The notes: a model not told the origin generated them from the letters alone. A stretch of 64,000 nt of DNA from an uncultured Clostridia bacterium (GCA_947588825.1 CANPZU010000005.1:18402-82401); one strand, 5' to 3'; counted from the first letter of the stretch, positions 11,445 through 21,718 are shown. A program made the numbers and translations.

Positions 11445-12110
11445 TTAAAGAATGGTATCAAGATCTGTGATGATCTCATCGGCAATGCCAAGTTCAATCA
11501 TTTCCTCACTGAATAAAAACCAATCGCGGCGATGGTTTCGATCATAGACCTCAGCGGAAATATTGGTAGTGGAGAGGATATATTTCTTCATACGATTTTC
11601 CAACTCCTTTGTAAATTCAAGGTTGTCCAGCATTTTTCCGATGCTTCCTGCCGACCACGAGGAACCATCGTGGATCAGGCAGCTCGTATGAGGAAAGATA
11701 TACCGTTTATGTCCCGCCATAAGGAGCAAGCCGCCGGCACTGTAAGCACGCCCTAAGCCAATGGTATAAACCGGCGTTTTTGAAAGCCGAATCATATCAA
11801 TAACATGAAGTACCGCACATACACTTCCGCCATCCGAATTGATGAAGATTTTAATGGGCTTGCGCTCCGCAGGGTCAATTTCCTTATCCTCCTCATTCCA
11901 TTTTCTGATATACATGGCAACATCAATGGTGGAATCGTCGATATCATTATTCCATAAGATCTCGCGCTTTTTCAGTCGCCGGTAAAATTCAAGCATTCCG
12001 GGGTCAGGCATAGAGGTATCAATGATGCCAGCCACATCAACAAACTCCTCGCAGAACTCTTCCGCAACCGCATTCCTGATATCATTCTTCTTCATTGAGA
12101 TTATCCTCAC
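11445..12110 (-). CDS. ClpP-like (S14) serine protease
   Basis: INSDGGSVCAVLHVID...GRAYSAGGLLLMAGHKRYIFPHTSCLIHDGSS matches the ClpP fold and Ser/His region. Confidence 0.88.
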   Translation of the reverse strand: MRIISMKKNDIRNAVAEEFCEEFVDVAGIIDTSMPDPGMLEFYRRLKKREILWNNDIDDSTIDVAMYIRKWNEEDKEIDPAERKPIKIFINSDGGSVCAVLHVIDMIRLSKTPVYTIGLGRAYSAGGLLLMAGHKRYIFPHTSCLIHDGSSWSAGSIGKMLDNLEFTKELENRMKKYILSTTNISAEVYDRNHRRDWFLFSEEMIELGIADEIITDLDTIL

Positions 12111-12627
12111 TTCCGATTTTGATTTTGTTCACAACATACCAGCCAATACAAATACTGTCCGACAGGTTATCATTAACTGTATCTATCCCAAACTTTTCTA
12201 ACACGAATTGAAGGGATAAGATTTTAGATGTCTTTTTACCAGAAGACTCAACAGCTGTAATCTTTGATTTGATTTCCTTTGCCGTTCTTCCTCTGGCCTT
12301 ACAGAAGTTTTGCCATTGTGTAGGTGCTACCAGATCATATAAAATATTCGTTTTTTCACATAAGTTCACGAGTACGCCCTGTAATTGAGCCAATCTTTTG
12401 AAAGACTGCACATTCTTTCGCAGCTGAATATCTTCCAAAAATACAGCGTCAATTTCGTGCGTTCGGATCACCTCATCAAGCAAAGCTTCAATATGTAGAA
12501 TTGCCTGTTCAAACGTAAAGCTCTTATTTTCAAATGCCCACGTTCCGTATTCCAGCAGTTCTTTTTTATCATAGTCATAGACCGCCCATGCTCCATGTCT
12601 TGCCTGATCGACAGCCAGGATATTCAC
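12082..12627 (-). CDS. RuvC-like / RNase H-fold nuclease (Holliday junction resolvase-like)
   Basis: N-terminal ILAVDQA, central VFLEDIQ, C-terminal DSICIGWYV: RuvC-like acidic residue spacing. Confidence 0.7.
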   Translation of the reverse strand: MNILAVDQARHGAWAVYDYDKKELLEYGTWAFENKSFTFEQAILHIEALLDEVIRTHEIDAVFLEDIQLRKNVQSFKRLAQLQGVLVNLCEKTNILYDLVAPTQWQNFCKARGRTAKEIKSKITAVESSGKKTSKILSLQFVLEKFGIDTVNDNLSDSICIGWYVVNKIKIGSEDNLNEEE

Positions 12628-12731
12628 AGATTTTCACCGCCTTCCGTATGAGTTTCGCTTATCTTTGATTCATCCGGATCACGGGCGCAACATACATAAT
12701 CTGAAAAAAGGGAGGGCAAAAGCCCTCCCTT

Positions 12732-13052
12732 CTATTCATGCTGTTCCTCTACTTCCATATCTGTGATCTCCTGTTCACCTTCAGATCCGTGTACAACAGA
12801 ATAAATCTCTGCAAGACGGTCCCGCACATCCGGAATAAATTCCTCTGTATGTAGAAAATCCAAACCGCGTTCATGAAGAATACGATATGCCTTTTCTGCA
12901 TCATGGTCCGTCCGGTATGTCATCAGCGCCAAAAGAATATAGTAGTGGTCCACCGTATCGGCAAGACCACGCCAACTCCTCTTGCGATCACAGGCATAGC
13001 AGTATGGATACTTAGCACCGCAGACACGGCACGTTACGATATGATTCGTCAT
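12732..13052 (-). CDS. Small zinc-finger-like protein
   Basis: CRVCGAKYPYCYACDRKR cysteine cluster. Confidence 0.6.
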   Translation of the reverse strand: MTNHIVTCRVCGAKYPYCYACDRKRSWRGLADTVDHYYILLALMTYRTDHDAEKAYRILHERGLDFLHTEEFIPDVRDRLAEIYSVVHGSEGEQEITDMEVEEQHE

Positions 13053-13061
13053 GCCATCCGC

Positions 13062-13859
13062 TTACTTCTCGTTCCAGATCCAGTAGCAGAGCTGCGCTTC
13101 GTCGGCACAGTAGTCCTTCAGAGCGGAGAAGCTAAACGGATGAGTGCCCTCGGCGGTCAGATTGATGGTGAAGTTGTTGTCGATCTTAGCCTTGGGGAAC
13201 ACCAGGGTACCGGCACGCTTGGCAGCAGGGTTGCAGATATCGGCAGCCAGAACGTCAACCAGATACTCAGCAGCCTCGGCAAACTCCTCGGAGCTATCGG
13301 ACACCATAACGGCGTTCTCAGTCTCATACTCGTACAGGATGCCGATCATCGTCACGCCGTTGCCGGCCTCGCCGGTAGGCAGAGTCACGGTGTTGCCGGA
13401 AATGCTAGCCTCACTCTCAGCAGTCTCGCCGACAGCAATCGTCTTATCGATGTTCTTATCGGCACTCAGAGTGTAGATCTCCTTGGGAAGCTTGTTCTCA
13501 TCGGGAGTATAAGTAGTCGTAGCAGTACGGCCACCATCCTCACCCTCGGTCTTCAGAACCTCAAAGATCTTGCCGCGCAGCTTCTTACCGGTATCGGCGA
13601 TCTGCATCGTAGTACCGAGCTGAGAAGCCATCATAGGCATAGAGATAGTGGAAGCCTCACCGGAGAACGTAACGCCCTTGGAGGTGTCAAATCTCGCAAT
13701 CAGAACGCCCATAGCGTCGGTCTTATCGGTAGACTCACCGGTAAACTCAACTTGGGGATTCTCAATGCTGGTAGCGGTCCAGTTGACCAGGCCGGTGTTC
13801 AGATTCACTTCGGTAACACGGCGTACACGGTCGATCATAAAATCTTTCGCGTTAAACAT
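13062..13859 (-). CDS. Putative major tail (tube) protein
   Basis: Position between head-tail joining genes and TMP; composition. Confidence 0.65.
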   Translation of the reverse strand: MFNAKDFMIDRVRRVTEVNLNTGLVNWTATSIENPQVEFTGESTDKTDAMGVLIARFDTSKGVTFSGEASTISMPMMASQLGTTMQIADTGKKLRGKIFEVLKTEGEDGGRTATTTYTPDENKLPKEIYTLSADKNIDKTIAVGETAESEASISGNTVTLPTGEAGNGVTMIGILYEYETENAVMVSDSSEEFAEAAEYLVDVLAADICNPAAKRAGTLVFPKAKIDNNFTINLTAEGTHPFSFSALKDYCADEAQLCYWIWNEK

Positions 13860-13931
13860 TGGCTCATCAAATCCTTTCTACAATTTAATTCGTTGCTAAA
13901 GCCTTTTGCGCAACATAATAAAAAAGAAGAG

Positions 13932-14657
13932 CTATTTCAGCTCTCCGAACAGATTTAACTCTTTCTTATTGATCTTTTTGACATCGATGTTTCCGGTATA
14001 GATGCCAGTCATCAGCTGGTCGTAATTCCTTCTGTGACTTACTCTTACCACCGCATCCATAAACACTCCGATAGGAAGTCCCCATATATCATCATACCGA
14101 TATTTGAATCCTTCGTCGTTAGTCATGGTTGAAATCAACGGAAGCAGATTAGAGCGATATTCCTTTCGCCCCAGCATCTCCCTTTCATCCCTGTCATCTT
14201 CGATCATAATATCTTTCGTATAGTCATTACATCCAAAATCGACGTTCTTGGTCAACTTGTGAACGCTTCGCAAATAATCCGTCAATATAGAATGTATCGC
14301 CCTGTCAATAACAACGCCGTCACTATTTCGCAGCACAATCTGCTTTGTCTGCGTATGAATCATCGGCACAAAGTCGTCCACAACGATCCCAGGCAAAACA
14401 ATAGAGATATCAATCCCTTTCAACGCACGAAACAGAGAGATAAACAGTTCATATTCATCTACCGTATCCCAATACACGTGAAGAGAATCCCATATATCTA
14501 CCTTTCGATCCGACGGTGTTGCACAGAGCGTATGAACCAAACCAAGATATTCCCTTTCTCCATATTCACAGACTTCATCCAGTGTAGGCTGCCGTACTGT
14601 AATTTTTGAGTTAATCGGATACTCTATTTTCCGGTATGCCTTCAACTGGTCTAGCAT
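13932..14657 (-). CDS. Hypothetical tail-module protein
   Basis: Intact ORF in the structural block. Confidence 0.65.
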   Translation of the reverse strand: MLDQLKAYRKIEYPINSKITVRQPTLDEVCEYGEREYLGLVHTLCATPSDRKVDIWDSLHVYWDTVDEYELFISLFRALKGIDISIVLPGIVVDDFVPMIHTQTKQIVLRNSDGVVIDRAIHSILTDYLRSVHKLTKNVDFGCNDYTKDIMIEDDRDEREMLGRKEYRSNLLPLISTMTNDEGFKYRYDDIWGLPIGVFMDAVVRVSHRRNYDQLMTGIYTGNIDVKKINKKELNLFGELK

Positions 14658-15160
14658 AGCAAATCGGCCCTCCTGTTCGGCTCATGCGTTGTATACGGAA
14701 TTTCCCATCCGGAATATCCTTCATTAAATTGTACTTCCTCCGCATAGCCGATCTCAATTCCGCCGAAACCAAATAACGGGTCATCTCCGTTATTCAGAAT
14801 ACGATCCACCTCATCTGCCAGCAAGTCCGCTCTGGAACCCTGCAGCAAATCAATCTGGTGCTCGTTGCAGATAATATAGACGGTAACACCGGTCTCCTTT
14901 ATTACATTCGTATCGGCATAGATCACACGACTGCGCATCGTAATAAAGTTTTTATCATCTGTCTGTGTTCCGGGGACATAAAAGTGGATTTTGATAAGGG
15001 AGCTGGCTGGGCTTTTGCTGCCTGTTGCGACGTTTTCAAACTCCTCCACATTGTTACCGACATTGCAAAGAAGATTGACAACGGCTTGATTTTGCAGCAG
15101 CTTCTTTCTCAATAAAATCTTTTGCTGAATCATTGAAGCAAAATGCGGCACCCATATCAC
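14651..15160 (-). CDS. Putative tail terminator/completion protein
   Basis: Position and size; overlaps the next gene by 7 nt. Confidence 0.5.
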   Translation of the reverse strand: MIWVPHFASMIQQKILLRKKLLQNQAVVNLLCNVGNNVEEFENVATGSKSPASSLIKIHFYVPGTQTDDKNFITMRSRVIYADTNVIKETGVTVYIICNEHQIDLLQGSRADLLADEVDRILNNGDDPLFGFGGIEIGYAEEVQFNEGYSGWEIPYTTHEPNRRADLLC

Positions 15161-15164
15161 CTCC

Positions 15165-16217
15165 CTACCAATTTACGATCAATATTTTGATTGTCGCCTC
15201 ACAACCATACTCGTCGCTGACAACTCGCATCTCAATATAACGGCCAACATACTCCGCGCTTTCTGACGCACGGATCACAATAACCCCGTCTTGATCGCTC
15301 TCTACAACGGCTGCATCTCCAAAATCATATTCCAGTCTGTACGAAAGCGGCTGCAAGTGGCGGCCCCATGTATCCGTAAATTGGACTTGAATCTTCTTTG
15401 TTTCTCCGATTGCAAGCTTGAAATCACCGTCAGTATCTCGGATCACCATACCGACATCACTACCAGGCGTTTCCTCTGATCCACTGTCATCCTTCGGATA
15501 ATAATCAGCAACCATAAGTTCTGCGTTATCCGAAGCAGTATTAAACTGATCCTCCAAAACAGCCCATTGGATCAATCCGTCATTCCAAAATTCATCACCG
15601 ACTGCATAGGAAACAGGATCAACCCTGGTAATTCTGTAAGCTGTTGGATGTCCCAAATTCTTGTCCATCAGAAACCGAAAACGGTCATCCAACATAATCG
15701 TTTCCTCATTATATGGAATGTAAATCAGGTGCTGATCTTCACCGACATTGATATTCGTCTTCTCTGCTTCACCGGTACCGTATTGCGTACTGTTCTCACT
15801 GAAAACAGGATACTCTACAATTTTTCCGGTCAGCGGAGAAATAAAATGAATGCTGTGTTTGCATTTCCAAAGAACCGCCTTTTCGTAAATACGGTTATTA
15901 TCCGGAAAAGAGCTGACCATCCATATTCCACCGTCATACTTTACATACTGTCCGCATTTCAATATGCCGATATTGCTTAGAATCTGCCGGTTCACTGTGC
16001 TGTTATAAACATCACTGGTCTTTTGCTGAATAATAACTCTTACCTTCTGCGGCTCAACATAGATCCGCTTGTCATAGATCAGAACATCGGAACCGATAGC
16101 GGTATCAAGCTGCTCTTGAAATCCGTCCCGTCCGAACGCCCAGAACTCATCATCTTCATATCCGCTGTTGAAAAGGGGGCGCGTCATCCGATACCACTTC
16201 TTGGACTCTTCCGACAT
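15165..16217 (-). CDS. Head-tail connector/closure-like protein with C-terminal Ig-like (BIG2-type) domain
   Basis: C-terminus DGDFKLAIGETKKIQVQFTDTWGRHLQPLSYRLEYDFGDAAVVESDQDGVIVIRASESAEYVGRYIEMRVVS resembles BIG2 domains; syntenic position. Confidence 0.6.
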   Translation of the reverse strand: MSEESKKWYRMTRPLFNSGYEDDEFWAFGRDGFQEQLDTAIGSDVLIYDKRIYVEPQKVRVIIQQKTSDVYNSTVNRQILSNIGILKCGQYVKYDGGIWMVSSFPDNNRIYEKAVLWKCKHSIHFISPLTGKIVEYPVFSENSTQYGTGEAEKTNINVGEDQHLIYIPYNEETIMLDDRFRFLMDKNLGHPTAYRITRVDPVSYAVGDEFWNDGLIQWAVLEDQFNTASDNAELMVADYYPKDDSGSEETPGSDVGMVIRDTDGDFKLAIGETKKIQVQFTDTWGRHLQPLSYRLEYDFGDAAVVESDQDGVIVIRASESAEYVGRYIEMRVVSDEYGCEATIKILIVNW

Positions 16218-16228
16218 ATCACTGCCCC

Positions 16229-16633
16229 CTATCCATACGCAGGATCTTTCATGCGGTGAAGCAAAACCTCAACCAATCCAATCTGATCGTCAAGCTCCTG
16301 CTTTGTTACACGCTTCGTCGCATCCTGACCTGTCAACTGGATATCCTTGCCGTAAATACCATTCAACGCCATAACCCGGCTCAATTCTCTTTGCAAGTAT
16401 GACACATACATCATCTGCGCAAGGATACGGATAGAAATACCGCTGAGTTTGCTGGAAAACTCCATTTTCTCGTTGTCATACCCAAGATCACAGCCAAGAT
16501 TCAGCTCATAATCCGAGACAGCAGTAGAAAGCCATTCCGCCTCCAGCCCTTCCGGAATCTCATACTTTGTCAAAGGCATGGAATGGAACTTCTGTTCTAC
16601 ATCTCCAAAAGTTGTATTTTTCTCATCCGCCAT
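16229..16633 (-). CDS. Putative head-tail connector protein
   Basis: Position after capsid gene, size. Confidence 0.5.
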   Translation of the reverse strand: MADEKNTTFGDVEQKFHSMPLTKYEIPEGLEAEWLSTAVSDYELNLGCDLGYDNEKMEFSSKLSGISIRILAQMMYVSYLQRELSRVMALNGIYGKDIQLTGQDATKRVTKQELDDQIGLVEVLLHRMKDPAYG

Positions 16634-16658
16634 AATCCATACCTTCTCCTTTCACCAG

Positions 16659-17126
16659 TCAGATCTTGGCAGTCGCGGACAGCTTACGCAGAGCATCTAC
16701 CTTCCAGGACTCAGCATCGTCGGCGCCAACCTTAAATGCCAGTTCCACAAGCATACGCTTCTCGGCATCGGTCTGCACCATAGCCGCCATACGCTCATTA
16801 AACTTCGCCTTGGTACGAATAGACAGCAGTTCTTTCACGCTCGTCTCATTCAGGAGCTCAGGAGCGCCAACATCCTCGCTCTCCAGACCGAACAGCTTCT
16901 TGCGTATCTCCTCATCGACAATCTGAATACGGGCGTGATTTCCCAAACCGTCAGTACCGGTAAACATCACATTGCCGGTCTGGATCTGGGACAAAACTTC
17001 CTCTTCGGAGAGGAGGGGGAAATTCCGGGCATTTCCCGGAATCGAGATATCACCCTGCCCCGCCAGACGCCGGAAGTTCAGAGGCCAGGAGCAGAGATTG
17101 TTTACCAGAACATTATTCGTTGCCAT
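16659..17126 (-). CDS. Hypothetical head protein
   Basis: Intact ORF next to capsid gene. Confidence 0.6.
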   Translation of the reverse strand: MATNNVLVNNLCSWPLNFRRLAGQGDISIPGNARNFPLLSEEEVLSQIQTGNVMFTGTDGLGNHARIQIVDEEIRKKLFGLESEDVGAPELLNETSVKELLSIRTKAKFNERMAAMVQTDAEKRMLVELAFKVGADDAESWKVDALRKLSATAKI

Positions 17127-17204
17127 AACGATTCTCCTTCAATTGAAATTTGGGGAGGAGCAATCGCCCCTCCCCATTTTGGGGCATAAAAAAAGACCTC
17201 GCTA

Positions 17205-18311
17205 TTAAACAGCGGGAGCCTCATAGTTCGTATCGGAAACCAGTCCGATCCAGTCCTCCATACCCTCAGCGATGCCGGCACCAAATTCCATATCGAAGCG
17301 GGTCAGGTGCTGACGGGTCACGATATCATCACCAGTCATGGTGGTCATGCCGCCGCGCAGGAAGACCTGCAGGGGAGAAACAGCACCACGAGGCAGGAAG
17401 AACAGCAGACCCTGTGGCATATACAGAGCATAATCGGTACCCTCATTGTTCAGGTGGGTCCAATCGATGGAGTTTGGCAGCTCGGTCACGGTAGCACCGT
17501 TATACATACCGATCACACCGTTGCGGCGGATCTCCTCAGCAATGGCGTCAGTGCCGTAGCGGACGGCATCCTTGGGATCAGCGCGGAAACCGGCAAAATC
17601 ATTGAACTGGGACACAACACTGTAGTCACCGGCAATATTGACCTTACCATACCGGCGCATGGACTTCAGCATATTGTCAACGGCGGTCTTGGTGATACCG
17701 CTGGATTCAGCAAAGTGCTTCACACCCTTGGCATTCTTCAGAGCGTTGTACAGAACGGTCATCACATAGTAGGTCATCTTGTTCTGCATATCGATCTGAA
17801 CCTGATTCATACCCTCGCGGATGCTGCCGTCAAAGTTACCGTTCTGAACCTCACGGTAGTCAACGGCAAAGCCGCCGGAGATGGTCTGAGTGCCAATGGG
17901 ATACTCGCGCCAGTTCACAGCGGCGAAAGGCACATCACTGCTGGCAGCCTGGAAGCGAGAATCGATGCTCTCATAGTTGTAGGTCTTCATCATAGGAACC
18001 TGGTCATAACCGATCCGGCGATAGTTGCCCATAAAGTCAAACAGGCGAACGACCTCCAGCAGCTTCGGCTCAATAGAGAACTTGATGATGCTGTTGATCT
18101 CGCTTTCGGCGGCGTGGTCGCCGTCCAGAGCCTTGGAACCAAGCTCCTTCAGAGTAGCAACGCTCTTGTCCTTAACCTTATCATCCACATTGGGACGACG
18201 ACCGGCGCTCAGAGCGGAAAAGACCTCAACGATCTTGGAATCCTTCTTGACACGACCGGTATCCACATCAGCCTGAGCATTGCTCATGTTGATCTCATAA
18301 ATAGTGCTCAT
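17205..18311 (-). CDS. Major capsid protein (HK97-type)
   Basis: 368-aa ORF following scaffold/protease, HK97-like composition, syntenic position. Confidence 0.85.
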   Translation of the reverse strand: MSTIYEINMSNAQADVDTGRVKKDSKIVEVFSALSAGRRPNVDDKVKDKSVATLKELGSKALDGDHAAESEINSIIKFSIEPKLLEVVRLFDFMGNYRRIGYDQVPMMKTYNYESIDSRFQAASSDVPFAAVNWREYPIGTQTISGGFAVDYREVQNGNFDGSIREGMNQVQIDMQNKMTYYVMTVLYNALKNAKGVKHFAESSGITKTAVDNMLKSMRRYGKVNIAGDYSVVSQFNDFAGFRADPKDAVRYGTDAIAEEIRRNGVIGMYNGATVTELPNSIDWTHLNNEGTDYALYMPQGLLFFLPRGAVSPLQVFLRGGMTTMTGDDIVTRQHLTRFDMEFGAGIAEGMEDWIGLVSDTNYEAPAV

Positions 18312-18332
18312 TATGTACTCCTCCCTCTCTTA

Positions 18333-18812
18333 TTACTCGGTGGCAAGCGCACCGGCGCGGACAACAACCAGGATACCATTGCCCATATAGGCGGTCTTCT
18401 CAATGACCTCGAAGTACACGGTATAACCGGTCACAGCATCACTCTTCTTCAGAAGACCGGTGGTCTCGGCAAACACCAGCTTATCGCCAGCATTCAGAGA
18501 CTCAACACCGTCGGTGACCTCGTAATCCGCAAACTCCATCTCCATATTGATAACGCTCAGGAGATCGTCAGCCCGCACATACTCGCCCTTCTTGATGGTC
18601 AGCGTATCCTTAAAATCATGCATCTCAGGATTCACATTGATGTTGGAAACAATACGGTAGCACGCCTTGGCCTTCGTCTCATCTTCAGGAAGCTTGGCGG
18701 TCTTATTCGCACGATCCAGGATCACGCCCATACCGACCTGCACGTCGGCGTCAGCAACGCAGTAACCCACGTTCTGAACATTCTTGTAATAACCGATAGT
18801 CTTACCCTTCAT
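18333..18812 (-). CDS. Putative capsid decoration protein
   Basis: Small ORF between scaffold and capsid genes. Confidence 0.55.
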   Translation of the reverse strand: MKGKTIGYYKNVQNVGYCVADADVQVGMGVILDRANKTAKLPEDETKAKACYRIVSNINVNPEMHDFKDTLTIKKGEYVRADDLLSVINMEMEFADYEVTDGVESLNAGDKLVFAETTGLLKKSDAVTGYTVYFEVIEKTAYMGNGILVVVRAGALATE

Positions 18813-18829
18813 TGTTCTTCATCCCTTTC

Positions 18830-19399
18830 TTAGAAAATGTCTTCATCGTCGGCATCATCATTCTTCTGGATGCCAGGATCTTCCGTCATACCAAACACAT
18901 CAATCTGATTGGCGGAATTTGTCTCATTGGTACGACTCTCACGAGCAATACGCACCATCTCAGTGCAAATCTTGCCGATGATGCTGTTGATCTCAATGCT
19001 GCCAGGATTGGCATTAAAGGCATCAATCTCATCCTTGGCAACTGCCCGCTGCTCATCGGTATAGGGAGCCAGAGCAGCATTCAGCTCAGACTTGGCAGCC
19101 TCTCCCTCAAGAGTAGCAATCTTAGAGTTAGCCTCTGCTAACTCATGCTCAACAGTTTCCTTGGCAGCATTGGCCTCAGCCAGACCCGCCTCAGCAGCGA
19201 CGGCCTTCGCATTGGCGGCATCATAATCCGCCCGGAGCTGCGCAATGTCAGCTTCCCTCTGAGCGATATCGGCCTTGAGCTGGCTGATCTCGGCATCCTT
19301 CGCCTCAACCTTAGCAAAATACTCGTCCCACTTGGAGTTGGCTTCGGAAATAGCACTTGACACAGCCGCCATCAGCTCGTTCTTAGTCTTCTCGTCCAT
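18830..19399 (-). CDS. Nested in-frame scaffold protein from internal start (candidate)
   Basis: Internal ATG (MDEKTKNELMAAV...) preceded on the minus strand by AAGGAGGAAGAGACA, a strong SD at proper spacing. Confidence 0.6.
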   Translation of the reverse strand: MDEKTKNELMAAVSSAISEANSKWDEYFAKVEAKDAEISQLKADIAQREADIAQLRADYDAANAKAVAAEAGLAEANAAKETVEHELAEANSKIATLEGEAAKSELNAALAPYTDEQRAVAKDEIDAFNANPGSIEINSIIGKICTEMVRIARESRTNETNSANQIDVFGMTEDPGIQKNDDADDEDIF

Positions 19400-20029
19400 T
19401 GTCTCTTCCTCCTTATCTTCTTTTCTATTATTTAGCTCCATTACGATGGCGGCCTCATCAGCCGGCTTGATCCCAAGGATTGCGTAACCGCTGTAATCAT
19501 AAAACTGCGGAACACGTCCTTGTTCTTTCCAACCTCCGGAGTAAATAATGCGCTTCTCATTCTCGGCCTTACCCACAATCTCAACAGAACCCTTTATCAC
19601 AGAATCCTTCATATGTTCACGGAGCCAAGCCACAAATTTCGGATAACGCATCTCGTCCAACGTTCCCTCAGCGACCAAACAACGCTTTGTTACACCGTCG
19701 ATCTCTACGTCATCCACATATGCCTTATCGAAATGACCCACCATAGTGGCATCCTCAAACAAAGGCAAATCGTCCTCCGACCGAATTTCTGTCATACCGT
19801 GTCCGTATGGAATATCCCGATCTTCGGTAAGAAATTCCACAACGATTGACATTCCAACAACGGAATGAAGGTTAAGCCGAGTGTACTCCTCATTCCATGA
19901 GATCCCATTTTCCTGATATTGATTTTCACTAGGAAAAATCTCATGCAATACGACCTTGATAGGCCGCCTTCCTGCGATCATGCTTTCACTGGAGATCTCA
20001 CAAATAGGAGACAATACCCTCTCTACCAT
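18830..20029 (-). CDS. Prohead protease-like domain fused to coiled-coil scaffold
   Basis: N-terminal protease-like domain ending GYAILGIKPADEAAIVMEL; C-terminal repetitive coiled coil. Confidence 0.75.
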   Translation of the reverse strand: MVERVLSPICEISSESMIAGRRPIKVVLHEIFPSENQYQENGISWNEEYTRLNLHSVVGMSIVVEFLTEDRDIPYGHGMTEIRSEDDLPLFEDATMVGHFDKAYVDDVEIDGVTKRCLVAEGTLDEMRYPKFVAWLREHMKDSVIKGSVEIVGKAENEKRIIYSGGWKEQGRVPQFYDYSGYAILGIKPADEAAIVMELNNRKEDKEEETMDEKTKNELMAAVSSAISEANSKWDEYFAKVEAKDAEISQLKADIAQREADIAQLRADYDAANAKAVAAEAGLAEANAAKETVEHELAEANSKIATLEGEAAKSELNAALAPYTDEQRAVAKDEIDAFNANPGSIEINSIIGKICTEMVRIARESRTNETNSANQIDVFGMTEDPGIQKNDDADDEDIF

Positions 20030-20044
20030 GCTCTCACCTCCTTA

Positions 20045-21718
20045 TCATTCGGATGGAGATGGACTTTCGTTGGCATTGTTGGCTTTGGTAGATTCCGTAC
20101 TTTTATTGACCGGAGGATTACTTCCGGCACTTTGATCCACATCTCCATCCGGCGAATCCTTACCGGTAACGGTGAAGGATGTCTTATGAACCGGATACTT
20201 ATTTTCAAAGTCCTCATCCAACTCGAAGTCCATAAGTGAGAGATAATCATCCACAGCAAATCCTGTGGAGGCGATCCAGGCCATCAAACTGCCCTTTCCG
20301 CGAGCATACAGATCAGCAAAGAATTTGACCTGCTTCTCACGGTTTACAAAGGTAATGGGCAGGATTTTTAACTCAACACGATAATTTCCATCACGAATTA
20401 CGTTATAATTAAGGCACTTGTTCAATTCCTCAACAAGCGCCTCAATCCACGTATAGACATTATTCGCAACGATTTCCATATTCAGCGTAGCCGTAGCATA
20501 GTTGCCAGAGGCGCTTCCGCTCAAAGCGGCTGCGGCAAATCCGATATCCTCATTCACATCTTCCTTGATCGCGTTTTCATTCTCCTCATCCAGGAGAGTC
20601 AGATCCACCGGAAGCCTGTCCATATGGGTACCGGACGCCAGAGAAAAGAACGAAACACCGTTTGAATTACTGCGCTGCGTCAACGCCTGCTTGACAGTGT
20701 TGTGCTGCCTCTCCTGCTGATCCTTGGACAGAGCAGACGTTCCCTTTTTCTCGCCCTCCGGGAAAGTCTCATAATATATCTGGTTATTGACAGTATCCAG
20801 CACACGGCGCTTTGTATTGATAAAGTATTTGGCATAATCAATATCATCCAGGGCGGCCACAGCAAACGGAACACCATAGGGATCGTTTCTGCTGCTCTTG
20901 ATCTTGGTCACAATCGTCCTGCGCCAATCAAGGCGCTGCCAACAGGCACCGGCAGGAAATTTTCCGGAAGAATACTGCTCCCAGCCCTCCTGAATTTCCT
21001 TCGGAAATCCTTTCAGCTTGCGCTTCCGGTCATCCTCTCTCATTTCACTAAAATATCGCAAATCAAAAGCAACCTCGTAGCAGTTGTTTCTCTGGCCGGT
21101 AATTCTCACATAATCGATAGGCAAAGAAATCACAACCGTATTGACTCCTGCCGTATTGATTTCAGTGATTTCCTGAATATCCATATCGGTCATCAGAAGT
21201 TGATCGTTAACCGGCACCTTCTTTGTCTCAAGATATCCGACATACATCCCATCGTTCGCATCATGGAAAATACCGTCGCGGATCACTTCCTTATATCGCA
21301 TAGACCGCAATACACTGTGCATCTTTTCCATGCTGGCGCGATATCCCTTGCGAGAGCCATCAGCCTTTTTAGGCTTGACTACCACAACGTAGTCAAGAGA
21401 GTGAAGACTGACCAGACTGTCGATTGCGGTTGTTACCGTACCGTTAGAATAATACGCCCACCTTGCCCATTGGCGCAGCTGTTTGATATTCTGCATAGGA
21501 TTTTTCGCCATCTGCGTGATCTGCTCTATGGAATAAGGCGCTCTGTACTTAGAACCGTAATTGATTACGTTCAAAAAGGAAGATCCGAGAAAAGTATTAA
21601 ATTCATTGACGGTGCTGCTTTGTTGTTCATTGGTTTGCACATTTTCCGATGCGGTCATATCAGAATCATCTTTACCAAAAAGCATATTGAAGATCGAGCC
21701 TCTTGCCATTGTCCTCAC
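20045..21718 (-). CDS. Phage portal protein
   Basis: Position between TerL and protease; portal-like composition; likely start MARGSIFNMLFGK near 21709. Confidence 0.85.
   Translation of the reverse strand: MRTMARGSIFNMLFGKDDSDMTASENVQTNEQQSSTVNEFNTFLGSSFLNVINYGSKYRAPYSIEQITQMAKNPMQNIKQLRQWARWAYYSNGTVTTAIDSLVSLHSLDYVVVVKPKKADGSRKGYRASMEKMHSVLRSMRYKEVIRDGIFHDANDGMYVGYLETKKVPVNDQLLMTDMDIQEITEINTAGVNTVVISLPIDYVRITGQRNNCYEVAFDLRYFSEMREDDRKRKLKGFPKEIQEGWEQYSSGKFPAGACWQRLDWRRTIVTKIKSSRNDPYGVPFAVAALDDIDYAKYFINTKRRVLDTVNNQIYYETFPEGEKKGTSALSKDQQERQHNTVKQALTQRSNSNGVSFFSLASGTHMDRLPVDLTLLDEENENAIKEDVNEDIGFAAAALSGSASGNYATATLNMEIVANNVYTWIEALVEELNKCLNYNVIRDGNYRVELKILPITFVNREKQVKFFADLYARGKGSLMAWIASTGFAVDDYLSLMDFELDEDFENKYPVHKTSFTVTGKDSPDGDVDQSAGSNPPVNKSTESTKANNANESPSPSE

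Noticed and set aside
17307-18833. 508-aa plus-strand ORF antisense to the capsid genes
   Set aside because: Fully antisense to capsid and decoration genes; composition is the reverse-strand shadow of high-quality coding sequence
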